Source of the DNA: Actinomycetes bacterium
Lineage (GTDB): Bacteria; Actinomycetota; Thermoleophilia; Solirubrobacterales; 70-9
Length of the DNA: 64,000 nt
Direction: 5' to 3'
NCBI GenBank assembly: GCA_016861045.1
Contig: BOKP01000002.1
Span: forward strand, 434,001-498,000
The translations under genes and the position numbers were made by a program. Positions 28,326 through 37,681 of this stretch are shown piece after piece. How positions within the stretch are numbered: the stretch's first letter is position 1; each line of letters opens with the position of its first letter. The notes beneath the pieces were generated by a model. It saw nothing but the letters and a program-made list of their open reading frames with translations, was not told where the DNA came from and made no database searches.

Positions 28326-29219
28326 ATGAAGCTCGCCTACTGGCCCGGCTGCGTCTCCCGCGGCTTCACAACCGAGCTGCACGGCTCGATGGCGCTGACC
28401 GCCGAGGCGCTCGGGATCGAGCTCGTCACCCTCGACCGCGCCAACTGCTGCGGCGCCGGCGTCATCGCCGAGCACAACCAGGAGCTCGCCGACACGCTCA
28501 ACGCCCGCACCTTCGCCCTCGCCCAGCAGACCGGGCTGTCGATGATGAACATCTGCTCGACCTGCCAGGGCGCCCAGTCCGAGTGCCAGGAGCGGCTCGA
28601 CGCCGACGCCGCCTACCGCGCCCACATCAACGAGTCGCTCAGCGGCGAGGGCCTCGAGTACAGGAAGGACGCGGACGGGTTCACGAACAAGAACTTCCTC
28701 TGGCTGCTCGTCGAGGACTACGGCCTCGACGAGCTCGCCGGGAAGGTCAAGCGCCCGCTCTCGGGCCTCCGCGTAGGGCCCTTCTACGGCTGCTACGTGC
28801 TGCGTCCGAAGACGCGGCTCGGCTACGACGAGCATCCCGACCGCGACCTCTACCTCGAGCGGGTGATCGAGGTCCTCGGCGGCGAGATCGTCGACTACGA
28901 CGGTGCCCGCCGCTGCTGCGGCTTCCCGGTGATCACGATGAACCGCGAGACGTCGCTGCGGCAGACCGGCACCCACGTCGGCGACGCGCTCGACGCCGGC
29001 GCCGACTGCCTCGTCACCCCCTGCCCGCTCTGCCACCTCAACCTCGACATGCAGCAGCCGGAGGCGGCGAAGGTGGTCGGTCGCGACCTCGGGCTCGCCG
29101 TCCTCCACCTCCCCCAGCTCGTCGGCCTCGCGCTCGGCTTCGAACCCGGGCAGCTCGGGATGCCGAAGCACATCGCCTCGACGGTCGCGGTCGAGGACCG
29201 GATCGCGGCGCTCGCCTAG
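28326..29219 (+). CDS. sdhE: CCG-domain subunit of succinate dehydrogenase (SdhE / HdrB-like)
   Basis: The gene encodes 297 residues. ATG at 28326 is chosen because AGGAG lies 5 nt upstream; an in-frame ATG at 28293 overlaps the sdhB stop. Two cysteine-rich CCG domains are present. The first has YWPGC, NCCGAGV and NICSTC; the second has FYGCY, RCCGFPV and TPCPLC. This is the HdrB/SdhE fold that binds a non-cubane Fe-S cluster and attaches type E succinate or fumarate reductases to the membrane and quinone, replacing SdhC/D. No transmembrane helix is seen. SdhE here means the CCG subunit, not the flavinylation factor of the same name. Confidence 0.9.
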   Translation: MKLAYWPGCVSRGFTTELHGSMALTAEALGIELVTLDRANCCGAGVIAEHNQELADTLNARTFALAQQTGLSMMNICSTCQGAQSECQERLDADAAYRAHINESLSGEGLEYRKDADGFTNKNFLWLLVEDYGLDELAGKVKRPLSGLRVGPFYGCYVLRPKTRLGYDEHPDRDLYLERVIEVLGGEIVDYDGARRCCGFPVITMNRETSLRQTGTHVGDALDAGADCLVTPCPLCHLNLDMQQPEAAKVVGRDLGLAVLHLPQLVGLALGFEPGQLGMPKHIASTVAVEDRIAALA

Positions 29220-29233
29220 CGCTCCGGGCTCCG

Positions 29234-29249
29234 GCCCCGAGCTCGGGGC
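29234..29249. terminator. Palindrome between convergent sdh operon and lipoprotein gene
   Basis: The self-complementary sequence GCCCCGAGCTCGGGGC fills half of the 32-nt gap between the sdhE stop and the convergent lipoprotein stop. It could fold as a 6-bp stem with a tight AGCT loop and act in both directions. No T-tract is present, so termination is only suggested. Confidence 0.4.
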
Positions 29250-29251
29250 GG

Positions 29252-29563
29252 CTACTCGAACTGCTCCGGCGGGACGACGGCGTCGTAGCCGCCCTCGTCG
29301 TCGGTGAGGGTGACGTCGACCTGGACCTCGTCGCCGTTCGGGGCGGTCAGGGTGCACTGGAACTCCGAGCCCTCCTCCGCCTCCTGGTCGTCGGGGCAGT
29401 CGACGCTGACATCGGCCGGGTCGACGTTCGCCTGCGGCGCGAGCTGGTCCGCGAGCTGGCCCTCGAGGTCGGCGGCGTCGATCGTGTTGCCGCAGCCGGC
29501 CGCGGCCAGGCCCAGCGCGGCCGCGGCCGCGACGGCCGCGATCGTCTTCGTGATGCCCTTCAT
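29252..29563 (-). CDS. DUF4333-type lipoprotein
   Basis: The gene encodes 103 residues from ATG at 29563, with GGGAG upstream. The signal peptide (about 1-24) ends in a lipobox LAAAGCGN, so Cys24 should be lipidated. The mature part is acidic, with a pair of cysteines (VDCPDD and FQCTLT) spaced as in DUF4333 proteins of actinobacteria. Those probably form a disulfide in a small beta-rich domain. The function is unknown and the location is the outer face of the membrane. Confidence 0.8.
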   Translation of the reverse strand: MKGITKTIAAVAAAAALGLAAAGCGNTIDAADLEGQLADQLAPQANVDPADVSVDCPDDQEAEEGSEFQCTLTAPNGDEVQVDVTLTDDEGGYDAVVPPEQFE

Positions 29564-29803
29564 GACGGTCTCCCTTCGTCGGTTTGAACGCGGTCAGCTT
29601 CGCCGCCGGCGGCCCGAGCAACCTCCGGCCCGAGTCGAAGGCCACCGCCGGCCTCTTCTCGGAGCCGACGGCGGCGGATGGGCATGACCCTAGCCGCGAT
29701 CCCCGACGCAGGTTTCGTGACGGTTCCGGACCCCGGGCCCGGACCCCGATCGCGGCGCCAACAACCCGCGTGGCAGGCGGGGCGATGACCGGGGGTGAGC
29801 GGG

Positions 29804-32173
29804 TCAGCGCTCGCGGTACCAGTCGACGTATCGCCCGCAGGCCTGGCGGACCGGGATCCGCTCGACGGCGCCGGAATCGACCGGCGTCGCGGTCAGCGAC
29901 CGCAGGTGGGCATCGTTCGGCGCCCGCAGGATCCGGCCGAGCAGGTTCGGCGCCTCGGGCTCGACGGTCACGGCCGCCACGGTCGGTTCCCCCACCCTCA
30001 CCGTCGCGACCGGGAAGGTCGGCGTCTCGCCGCGGAAGTCGAGGTTCGCGGCGACGGTCGTGTCGATCCCGAGCTCGGGCGAGCCGACGTGCAGCGGACG
30101 GCGGCTGTCGTACTCGAGCGAGATCAGCCAGCGGCCGGGATCGGGGATCTCCAGCCGCATCGTCGCCGAGGCGCCGTCGGAGGCGGTCGCCGACGGCTCC
30201 CAGCCGGACGGCTCGGCGATCACCGGCGCCGTCCTCCAGACGAGCGCCGTGCCCTTGCCCTTCGCGATCCGCCGCTGAGCCGGGTCGGTGCAGTCGAGGA
30301 CGGCGCCGGGGGCGGTCCCCTCGTCGAGGGTGCGGCGCCTGCCCGTGCGGCCGGTGTTCTCGTAGAGGACGTAGTCGCGCGTGAAGGCCAACTCGCGGAA
30401 GCGCGGGGGCACGCCCGAGACAGGCCCGCCGCGCGTCGCGATGACGTAGCGGAAGGCGTCGAGGGTCGCCGGGAAGACCGAATCGACGTCGAACTTCTCG
30501 CCACCGCCCTCGCCCTTCTTGAACCGCGGCCGGGCGTCCTCGACGTCGTAGAAGTTGGTGACGATGCCGGTGATCGGGCCGGACCCGCGCAGCTCCCAGC
30601 CGATGAAGTCGTCGCGGCCGAGGAACAGCAGCGGCTCGCCGGCGACGATCGCCCGCATCGATTCGAGCTGACGGGCGTGCGCGTCGGGGGCGACCGGCGC
30701 ATTGCGGATGACGAGGAACGAGGAGCCGGCTGCGAGGACGACGAGCGCGATCCCGAGCACGAGCGCGGGACCGCGGGCCGCGAGCGTGCCGCGGAGGGCG
30801 ATCGCCATCGCGACGGGGGCGACGATCGCCAGTGCCTTGGCGGAGATGTAGGGGCTCGAGAGGACCGCGGCGAGCACGTAGACGGCGACCATCGCGACGA
30901 GCAGCGCCGGCAGCGCCCAGCTCCGCTCGCGGCGGTCGCGGAGCAGGCCGAGCGCCAGCGCGACGAGGCCGACCATGGCGCCGAGGTAGAACAGCGGCGC
31001 CGGCGCTCCGGCCGACGTCGGGGTGGCGTCGAACTCGCCCGCCGGCCAGACTCCCAGCGCCTCGAGCGGCGAGAGTGCCTGCGCGAGGTTGCCGAGGTCG
31101 GAGCCGAAGCGGTCGGGGTTGAGCGCCGAGAGGCGGCTGAAGTCGGCGATCCGGCCCCACTCCCCGGCGGTCGCGACCGCGACGACGACGATCAGCCCGA
31201 GCAGGTACGGCGCCAGGCGTCGCATCCAGTCGTCGGGCAGGGCGGGGCGGGGATCGACGAGGAACCAGCGTGCGAGCAGGACGACGGCGCCGACCGCGCC
31301 GACCCAGAGCAGGCCCGGCAGGCTGTAGTTGAAGACCGACGCGGCAGCGAGCGCCGCGAGCGGCAGGACCCGCAGGAGCGGATGGACCGACGCCCCGGCC
31401 CCGGGCTTGCCGCCCTCCTCGAGCGGCGAGCGGACGCCGACCAGCGCCGCCAGCGCGAGCGCGAAGGCGGCCAGCAGCATCGCCTGCAGCGGCTCCTTGA
31501 AGGCACCCTGGGTCAGGTAGGCGGCGCCGAGGTAGGTGAGGGCGACGAGCGAGGCGCCGACGACGAGCCGTCCCCGGGCCATCCGCCCGAGCAGGCCGAT
31601 CGCCAGCAGGCCGAACAGCGGCGCCAGCGCCACCGTGAAACCGGCGAAGACATCGACGAGGCCGGTGCCGGTGCCGCGCGAGATCGCCGCGACGACGGCG
31701 TGCGGGCCGAGCGGGTAGCCGCCCTTGATGAAGCTCGGAACGGCTCCCGAGTAGTCGCCGACGTAGTCGGCGATGATCAGGTGCGAGGCCATGTCGTCGT
31801 TGACGAGGCCGGCCCCGAGGACGCCGACGAAGCCGGCGATCGCGAAGGGAAGCGCGGCGGCGGCGACCGTGATCACGACGACCGGCAGGCCCGCCGCGGA
31901 CGCCTCGCCGAGCCCGCTCACGCGGCCGCGCAGGTACGCCCCCGCCGCGATCGCGGCGGCGGCGAGCGCGATCGCGGCGGTGGTCGCATGGCCGGGCAGC
32001 CGGATCACGATGCCGGCGACGAGCAGCAGCACGGCGAGGCCATAGGCGGGAGCGAGCGGGCTCGGCGGCAGCGGCCGCTCGCGGCCGGCGCCGGCGGCGA
32101 GGACGGCGAGCGCCTGCCCGAGCACGAGGGCGAGGACGAAGACGATGAGCAGGGATACGCCGGCGCCGATCAT
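29804..32173 (-). CDS. Large polytopic membrane protein, GT-C-like
   Basis: The gene encodes 789 residues from ATG at 32173. The first 500 residues contain about 13 transmembrane helices. A short loop (LVNDDMASHLIIADYVGDYSG, about 125-145) has the acidic pair seen in GT-C glycosyltransferases and oligosaccharyl-type enzymes. The C-terminal 290 residues are extracytoplasmic and beta-rich. The overall layout suggests an envelope polysaccharide glycosyltransferase or a lipid-linked sugar transferase. I cannot name a family with confidence. It lies 63 nt downstream of asd on the same strand. Confidence 0.65.
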   Translation of the reverse strand: MIGAGVSLLIVFVLALVLGQALAVLAAGAGRERPLPPSPLAPAYGLAVLLLVAGIVIRLPGHATTAAIALAAAAIAAGAYLRGRVSGLGEASAAGLPVVVITVAAAALPFAIAGFVGVLGAGLVNDDMASHLIIADYVGDYSGAVPSFIKGGYPLGPHAVVAAISRGTGTGLVDVFAGFTVALAPLFGLLAIGLLGRMARGRLVVGASLVALTYLGAAYLTQGAFKEPLQAMLLAAFALALAALVGVRSPLEEGGKPGAGASVHPLLRVLPLAALAAASVFNYSLPGLLWVGAVGAVVLLARWFLVDPRPALPDDWMRRLAPYLLGLIVVVAVATAGEWGRIADFSRLSALNPDRFGSDLGNLAQALSPLEALGVWPAGEFDATPTSAGAPAPLFYLGAMVGLVALALGLLRDRRERSWALPALLVAMVAVYVLAAVLSSPYISAKALAIVAPVAMAIALRGTLAARGPALVLGIALVVLAAGSSFLVIRNAPVAPDAHARQLESMRAIVAGEPLLFLGRDDFIGWELRGSGPITGIVTNFYDVEDARPRFKKGEGGGEKFDVDSVFPATLDAFRYVIATRGGPVSGVPPRFRELAFTRDYVLYENTGRTGRRRTLDEGTAPGAVLDCTDPAQRRIAKGKGTALVWRTAPVIAEPSGWEPSATASDGASATMRLEIPDPGRWLISLEYDSRRPLHVGSPELGIDTTVAANLDFRGETPTFPVATVRVGEPTVAAVTVEPEAPNLLGRILRAPNDAHLRSLTATPVDSGAVERIPVRQACGRYVDWYRER

Positions 32174-32236
32174 CGGCCGATCACGGTCTCGCCCGGTCCG
32201 GACGGACGTGTCGGCCGGCCCCGCGGAAGCTCGCGG

Positions 32237-33298
32237 TCAAGCGGCGGCGAGCGCCGGCTCGGGGACGCGGAGCAAGTCGCGCTCGGCCAGCAGCTCGGCC
32301 ACCTGCACGGCGTTGGTGGCCGCGCCCTTGCGGAGGTTGTCACCGACGATCCAGAGGTTGAGGCAGCGCTCGTGCGAGGGGTCGCGGCGGATCCTCCCGA
32401 CCAGCACCTCATCGCGGCCGGCGGCGGCTGTAGCCAGTGGATAGATGCCCCCGGCGGGCTCGTCGAGGACGACGACTCCCGGTGCTTCGGCGAGCAGCTC
32501 GCGGCAGCGCTGCGGGTCGAGGTCCTCGTGCGTCTGCACGTTGACCGACTCCGAGTGCGAGTTGAAGACCGGCACGCGCGCGCAGGTGGCGGAGATCCCG
32601 AGCTCGTCGCCGGCGCCGAGGATCTTCCGCGTCTCGGCCATCAGCTTGCGCTCCTCGGTCGTGTAGTCGTCGCCGCCCTTGAACGTCTCGACCTGCGGCA
32701 GCACGTTGAAGGCGATCTGATGCGGGTAGACGCGCGCTTCGGCGCGATCGCCGTCGAGCACCGCGGCCGACTGCTCGCGGAGCTCCGCGATCGCCCTGCG
32801 TCCGGTGCCGGAGACCGACTGGTAGGTGGAGACCACGAGGCGCTCGATCCCGGCCTCGTCGAGGATCGGCTTCAGCGCGACGACCAGCTGCATCGCCGAG
32901 CAGTTCGGGTTGGCGACGACGCCGCGGTGCCCGGCCGCCGCCTCCGGGTTGACCTCGCTGACGACGAGCGGGACGTGCTCGTGCATCCGCCAGAAGCTCG
33001 TGTTGTCGACGACGACGGCCCCGGCGGCGGCGATCCGCGGCGCCCACTCGGAGCTGACGGCGCCGCCGGCCGAGGAGATGACGAGGTCGAGCCCGGCGAT
33101 CGACTCCTCGGAGAGCTCGCGGACCTCGACCTCGGTGCCGGCGAACCCGAGCCGCCGTCCCGCCGAGCGAGCCGAGGCGAGCGGCACCAGATCAGCCACC
33201 GGAAACGAGCGCTCGGCGAGCACCTCGAGGACGGTCGAGCCGACGGCGCCGGTGGCGCCGAGCACGCCGACCCGGAAGCCGCCGCCGGGGGCGCTCAT
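32237..33298 (-). CDS. asd: Aspartate-semialdehyde dehydrogenase
   Basis: The gene encodes 353 residues from ATG at 33298, overlapping the lysC stop by 4 nt (ATGA). The NADP-binding N-terminus is [20 protein letters not shown]. The catalytic cysteine is in [18 protein letters not shown] and the catalytic histidine in the C-terminal domain, [13 protein letters not shown]. It reduces aspartyl phosphate to aspartate semialdehyde for Lys, DAP, Met and Thr synthesis. Coupling to aspartate kinase is the classical actinobacterial ask-asd arrangement. Confidence 0.97.
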   Translation of the reverse strand: MSAPGGGFRVGVLGATGAVGSTVLEVLAERSFPVADLVPLASARSAGRRLGFAGTEVEVRELSEESIAGLDLVISSAGGAVSSEWAPRIAAAGAVVVDNTSFWRMHEHVPLVVSEVNPEAAAGHRGVVANPNCSAMQLVVALKPILDEAGIERLVVSTYQSVSGTGRRAIAELREQSAAVLDGDRAEARVYPHQIAFNVLPQVETFKGGDDYTTEERKLMAETRKILGAGDELGISATCARVPVFNSHSESVNVQTHEDLDPQRCRELLAEAPGVVVLDEPAGGIYPLATAAAGRDEVLVGRIRRDPSHERCLNLWIVGDNLRKGAATNAVQVAELLAERDLLRVPEPALAAA

Positions 33299-34677
33299 AG
33301 GGGGTGGGCGCGAGCCTCGTGCTCGCCGGTCGAGTCCTCCTCGAAGACCGCGTCGGCGCCGAGGTCGAACGCGCGGTGCAGGGCGCGGACGGCGTCATCG
33401 ACGCGCTCGGCGGCGATCACGCAGGAGATCTTGATCGGCGACGTGGAGATCATCTCGATGTTGATCCCCTCCCCGCCGAGCACCCTGAAGACCTTGGCGG
33501 CGACCCCCGGGTGGCTGCGCATGCCGGCGCCGATGATCGAAACCTTGCCGATCTGCTCGTCGGTCAGGACCTCGTCCGCTCCGTTCTCGGCCCGGATGGC
33601 GGCGACCGCCGTCGCGAGGTCGTCGCGGGCGACCGTGAACGAGAGGTCGGCGCCGTGCTCGGTCGAGACGGGCTCGTTCTGGATGATCACGTCGACGTTG
33701 ACGTTGGCGTCGGCGAGAGCGGTGAAGATGCGGCCGGCGATGCCGGGCTCGTTGCGCACCCCCGACAACGTCACCCGCGCCTCGTCGGCGGAGTGGGTCA
33801 CTGCGGTCACGAACGGGTTCTCCATGGTCTCGTCCTCGGCGATCACGAGGGTACCGGTGCCCTGCTCGAACGAGGAGCGGCAGTGGATCCTGACCCCGTG
33901 GTTGCGCGCGTACTCGACGCTGCGGAGCTGTAGCACGCGGGCACCGGAGGCGGCCATCTCGAGCATCTCCTCGAACGAGACGACCGCGAGCTTGCGGGCC
34001 TCGGAGACGATCCGCGGGTCGGCGCTGAAGACGCCGGCGACGTCGGTGTAGATCTCGCAGACCGCGGCGTCGAGCGCCGCGGCGAGCGCGACCGCGGTCG
34101 TGTCGGAACCGCCGCGGCCGAGCGTGGTCACGTCCTTGGAGTCGGTCGAGACGCCCTGGAAGCCGGCGACGAGGACGATGTTGTCCTGCTCGAGCGCCTG
34201 CTCGATCCGGCCCGCACGGACGTCGACGATCCGGGCCTTCGTGTGCGAGGAGTCGGTGACGATCCCCGCCTGCGATCCGGTCAGCGAGATCGCCTGGTGG
34301 CCGAGGTCCCAGATCGCCATCGCGCAGAGCGCGCAGGAGATCCGCTCGCCGGTCGAGAGCAGCATGTCCATCTCGCGCGGGCTCGGCCGCTCCGAGATCT
34401 CGCTCGCCATCGTCAGCAGGTCGTCGGTGGTCTCGCCGCGGGCCGACAGCACCGCGACGACCTTGTTGCCGCGCTCGCGCTCGGCGACGATCCGGGCCGC
34501 CGCCCGCTTCAGGTCCTCGGGCTCGGCGACCGACGTGCCGCCGAACTTCATCACGACCGTCTCGCCGCCGGCGCCGACCCCGGGGGTGCTCCCCCCCGTC
34601 CCGGATGCCGGGACGCGGGCGCGCGGATCCGGTCTCGCTGCCTCGCTTGCCACGGCCGCTGAGGATAGAGAGGACAT
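33295..34677 (-). CDS. lysC: Aspartate kinase
   Basis: The gene encodes up to 460 residues from ATG at 34677. The conserved start of the kinase domain ([16 protein letters not shown]) is at residue 40, so the true start may lie closer to it, for example the GTG near 34650. The kinase domain is followed by two ACT domains (about 300-450, with [14 protein letters not shown]-like and [15 protein letters not shown] segments), which mediate feedback by Lys/Thr. An internal start for a separate beta subunit, known in actinobacteria, could exist but cannot be shown here. It is the first enzyme of the aspartate pathway and is translationally coupled to asd. Confidence 0.95.
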   Translation of the reverse strand: MSSLSSAAVASEAARPDPRARVPASGTGGSTPGVGAGGETVVMKFGGTSVAEPEDLKRAAARIVAERERGNKVVAVLSARGETTDDLLTMASEISERPSPREMDMLLSTGERISCALCAMAIWDLGHQAISLTGSQAGIVTDSSHTKARIVDVRAGRIEQALEQDNIVLVAGFQGVSTDSKDVTTLGRGGSDTTAVALAAALDAAVCEIYTDVAGVFSADPRIVSEARKLAVVSFEEMLEMAASGARVLQLRSVEYARNHGVRIHCRSSFEQGTGTLVIAEDETMENPFVTAVTHSADEARVTLSGVRNEPGIAGRIFTALADANVNVDVIIQNEPVSTEHGADLSFTVARDDLATAVAAIRAENGADEVLTDEQIGKVSIIGAGMRSHPGVAAKVFRVLGGEGINIEMISTSPIKISCVIAAERVDDAVRALHRAFDLGADAVFEEDSTGEHEARAHPL

Positions 34678-34843
34678 GAGCGTCGACCGCCGCCGAAGGA
34701 CCGGCAGCTCGCATGCCCGCGCGACGGGCTGCGGCGGGCGCCGCCCGGAGCGGACCCGATGCGTGCGGGGAAGACCGCGGCTCGCCTCGGCGGGCGGGGC
34801 CCCTGCACCTGCGGTTGACCGCCGGACCAGGGGGTCGGGGCGC

Positions 34844-35434
34844 TCAGACGCTGCGGCGACCGGTCAGGGCACGGCCGAGGGTGACCTCGTCGGCGTGCTC
34901 GAGGTCGGCACCGACCGGCAGGCCGCTGGCCAGGCGGGTGAGGGTTACGCGATCGCGGAGACGCTCGCCGATGTGGTGGGCGGTGGCCTCGCCGGTAGTC
35001 GTCGGGTTGGTGGCGATCACGACCTCTTCGATCTCGCCCGCCTCGACCCGGCGCACGAGCTCGTCGATCCGGAGATCGTCGGGGTCGATGCCGTCGATGG
35101 GCGAGAGGGCACCGCCGAGGACGTGGTAGAGCCCGCGGTACTCGCCAGTCCGCTCGATCGGGATCACGTCCTGGGGCTCCTCGACGACGCAGATCAGCTC
35201 ACGGCTGCGCCGGGGATCGGAGCAGATCGCGCAGGTCGGTCCCTCGGCGAGGTTGAAGCAGGTCTCGCAGAGGCCGATCCGCTCTTTGACCTCGCGGATC
35301 GCCGTGGCGAGCGCGAAGGCGTCCTCGTCGCTCGAGCGAAGGATGTGGAACGCAAGCCGCTGAGCGGTCCGGCGGCCGATCCCCGGCAGCTTGCCGAGCT
35401 CGGCGATCAGGCGGTCGACGGGAGCGGGATGCAC
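34844..35434 (-). CDS. recR: Recombination protein RecR
   Basis: The gene encodes 196 residues from GTG at 35434, immediately after the ybaB stop with no gap. The helix-hairpin-helix ([20 protein letters not shown]), the four-cysteine zinc finger ([16 protein letters not shown]) and the Toprim domain ([29 protein letters not shown]) are all present and complete. RecR clamps DNA in RecFOR-type gap repair. Synteny with dnaX and ybaB is the widespread bacterial arrangement. Confidence 0.97.
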   Translation of the reverse strand: MHPAPVDRLIAELGKLPGIGRRTAQRLAFHILRSSDEDAFALATAIREVKERIGLCETCFNLAEGPTCAICSDPRRSRELICVVEEPQDVIPIERTGEYRGLYHVLGGALSPIDGIDPDDLRIDELVRRVEAGEIEEVVIATNPTTTGEATAHHIGERLRDRVTLTRLASGLPVGADLEHADEVTLGRALTGRRSV

Positions 35435-35782
35435 CTACGTCCCGGGCATCCCGAGGCCGCCGAGGCCGCCGGCGATCCCGCCCATCTTCGACTCGGCCCG
35501 CTCCTGGGCGGCGCGAACGCCCTCGTTGACGGCGGCGAGCACCATGTCCTGGAGCAGCTCGACGTCCTCGGGATCGACCGCGTCGGGATCGATCGAGATC
35601 TCACTGACGACGAGATCGCCGCTCACCTTGACCTTGACCATCCCGCCGCCGGCGCTCGCCTCGACGACCTCGTCCTTGAGCTCCTCCTGGGCCTTCGCCA
35701 TCTCGGCCTGCATCTGTTGGGCCTGCTTCATCAGCGCCCCCATGTCGAGCCCGCCCGGGCCCGGCATCCGTCCTCTCGCCAT
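35435..35782 (-). CDS. ybaB: YbaB/EbfC nucleoid-associated protein
   Basis: The gene encodes 115 residues from ATG at 35782, overlapping the dnaX stop by 1 nt. The N-terminal helix (MGALMKQAQQMQAEMAKAQEEL) and the central strand pair (VKVKVSGDLVVSEISIDPDAV) are characteristic of this dimeric DNA-binding family. A Gly-rich tail (GGIAGGLGGLGMPG) follows. It lies in the dnaX-ybaB-recR operon, where it is thought to bind and shape DNA near repair and replication factors. Confidence 0.95.
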   Translation of the reverse strand: MARGRMPGPGGLDMGALMKQAQQMQAEMAKAQEELKDEVVEASAGGGMVKVKVSGDLVVSEISIDPDAVDPEDVELLQDMVLAAVNEGVRAAQERAESKMGGIAGGLGGLGMPGT

Positions 35783-37638
35783 CAGCTCGTCTCCTCGATC
35801 CGCTCTTCTGCCTGCTCGGGTTGCTCGGGTTCCTCGTCGATCACGATCTCGGCGTCGAACTCGGCCACGAACCGCTCGAAGAGGTCGTCCTCCCCGACCG
35901 GCGCGGCCTCGGGCTCGTGCTCGGTCCGGTCGAGCATCGTGAAGACCGGCCGCAGCGACACCCCGAGCACGGTCGCGATCGCGCCCGCGACGGCCTCGCG
36001 GCTCTCCTTGCCGTCGGCCTTGCGGAGGTTGAAGGCGGAGTCGGGCGGGAACGCGATCGTGAGCGTGCCGGCCTCGGCGTCGACCGCGACCGGGCGGGCG
36101 CTGCCGACCACGGCGGACAGCAGCCCCTCGCCGGCCTGCCGCATCTGATCGAGGATCCCGGGCCAGAGCTCGATCACGCGCTCGAGCCCGGGAGCGCCGA
36201 CGGCGGTGACCGCGCCGCCTCCCGCGGGTTCTCCAGCGGCGGGCGCCCCGGGAGCGACCGCGGCCGGTCCGACCGCCGCGCGCCCCGGCGCGGAGGCTTC
36301 CGGGCCGGGGGCTGAAGCGTCGGGCCGGGGGCCGGAAGCGTCGGGCCGGGGGGCGGCCGCAGCGGTACCGGGGCGCGGCGGGGCGTCCGCCGGCTCGGTG
36401 GCCGGGGGCGCCGGCGCCCGCTGCGCGGCCGGTGCGGCCTGCGCGGCCGGCCCCGACGGCGAGGCTGGTGCGGCCGGTGCGGGCGTGGCGCCGGCGAGCG
36501 CGCGCTCGAGCCGCTCCAACCGCTCGGCCATCGCCGCCCGCGTCGGGTCGATCTCGGGCCGGGCGGAGCGCAGGAGCGCCAGCTCGACGGTCAGCCGCGC
36601 CTCGTCGCCGTCACGGATCGCCGCCAGCGCGGCGGCGAGCTCGTCGATCGCGCGGACGATCGCCACCTCGCCGAGCCGGCCCGCCTGCTCGACCATCCGT
36701 GCCTCGTGCTCGGGAACGACGAGGAGGTGGTCGGGGACCTCGTCCAGGGTCGCGATGACGACGAGCCGCCGGAGGTGGGCGACGAGGTCGGTGGCGAACC
36801 GGGAGGGGTCGTGCCCGGCGGCGGCGAGCTCGGCGCTCGCGCGGAGGATCTCCGCCCCGTCGCCGGCGGCGATGGCCTCGGTCGCGCGGAAGACCAGCTC
36901 GGAGTCGGCGACCCCGAGCACCGCGAGGACGTCCGCGGTCGCGATCTCGGCGCCGCTGTAGGCGACGAGCTGGTCCAGCGTCCCGAGCGCGTCTCGGAAG
37001 CTGCCGTTGGCGGCGCGGGCGATCGCGCCGACCGCGCCCTCATCGACCTTGATGCCCTCGACGTCGGCGGCTCGGCGAAGGACGATCGCGATCTCGTCCG
37101 GGGCCGGGCGACCGAAATCGAAGCGCTGGCAGCGATCGACGATCGTCGGCATCACCTTGTGGGCCTCGGTGGTGGCGAGGATGAAGACCGTGTGCGGCGG
37201 CGGCTCCTCGAGCGTCTTCAGGAACGCGTTCCAGGCTTCGCGGGTGAGCATGTGCGCCTCGTCGAGGATGTAGACCTTCCAGGTACCCTCCGGGGGCGCG
37301 TAGCCGACCCGCTCGCGAAGCGCGCGGATGTCCTCGACGGAGCGGTTCGACGCCGCGTCCATCTCGATCACGTCCATCGAGCTGCCGTTGGCGATCGCGA
37401 CGCACGAATCGCAGACGCCGCACGGCTCCAGGGTCGGGCCGTCGACGCAGTTGAGCGAGCGGGCGAGGATCTTCGCCATCGAGGTCTTGCCGGTCCCGCG
37501 CGATCCGACGAAGAGGTAGGCGTGGTGGACGCGGTCGCGCTCGATCGCGTTGCCGAGCGTGCGGACCACGTGCTCCTGGCCGACCACCTCGGCGAACGAC
37601 TGCGGTCGATGGCGGCGGTAGAGGGACTGCTCGGCCAC
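35782..37638 (-). CDS. dnaX: DNA polymerase III subunit gamma/tau
   Basis: The gene encodes 618 residues from GTG at 37638 (VAEQSLYRRHRPQSFAEVVG). Longer in-frame extensions run into the divergent methyltransferase gene. The AAA+ clamp-loader ATPase has Walker A GSRGTGKTS, the zinc-binding cysteines CGVCDSC, and the DEAH Walker B. An Ala/Pro/Gly-rich linker (about 395-490) leads to a C-terminal tau-like domain, which contacts the polymerase. It loads the sliding clamp during replication and is the first gene of dnaX-ybaB-recR. Confidence 0.96.
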   Translation of the reverse strand: MAEQSLYRRHRPQSFAEVVGQEHVVRTLGNAIERDRVHHAYLFVGSRGTGKTSMAKILARSLNCVDGPTLEPCGVCDSCVAIANGSSMDVIEMDAASNRSVEDIRALRERVGYAPPEGTWKVYILDEAHMLTREAWNAFLKTLEEPPPHTVFILATTEAHKVMPTIVDRCQRFDFGRPAPDEIAIVLRRAADVEGIKVDEGAVGAIARAANGSFRDALGTLDQLVAYSGAEIATADVLAVLGVADSELVFRATEAIAAGDGAEILRASAELAAAGHDPSRFATDLVAHLRRLVVIATLDEVPDHLLVVPEHEARMVEQAGRLGEVAIVRAIDELAAALAAIRDGDEARLTVELALLRSARPEIDPTRAAMAERLERLERALAGATPAPAAPASPSGPAAQAAPAAQRAPAPPATEPADAPPRPGTAAAAPRPDASGPRPDASAPGPEASAPGRAAVGPAAVAPGAPAAGEPAGGGAVTAVGAPGLERVIELWPGILDQMRQAGEGLLSAVVGSARPVAVDAEAGTLTIAFPPDSAFNLRKADGKESREAVAGAIATVLGVSLRPVFTMLDRTEHEPEAAPVGEDDLFERFVAEFDAEIVIDEEPEQPEQAEERIEETS

Positions 37639-37681
37639 GGGCCCGGAGTCTAGAGGCGCGGTCAGCCTAGACTTGGCGGCC

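Noticed and set aside
28209-31160. A 983-codon minus-strand frame across the sdh operon end and the membrane protein
   Set aside because: It is a frame shadow of the 789-residue membrane protein and antisense to sdhB/sdhE; no domain in the translation.
29795-34051. A 1418-codon open frame on the plus strand opposite the membrane protein, asd and lysC
   Set aside because: It is antisense to three well-recognised genes and its translation is Arg/Ala/Gly-rich without domains; a product of extreme GC content.
34678-34843. Riboswitch or leader before lysC
   Set aside because: The 166 nt are GC-rich but show no lysine-riboswitch core or clear terminator/antiterminator pair.
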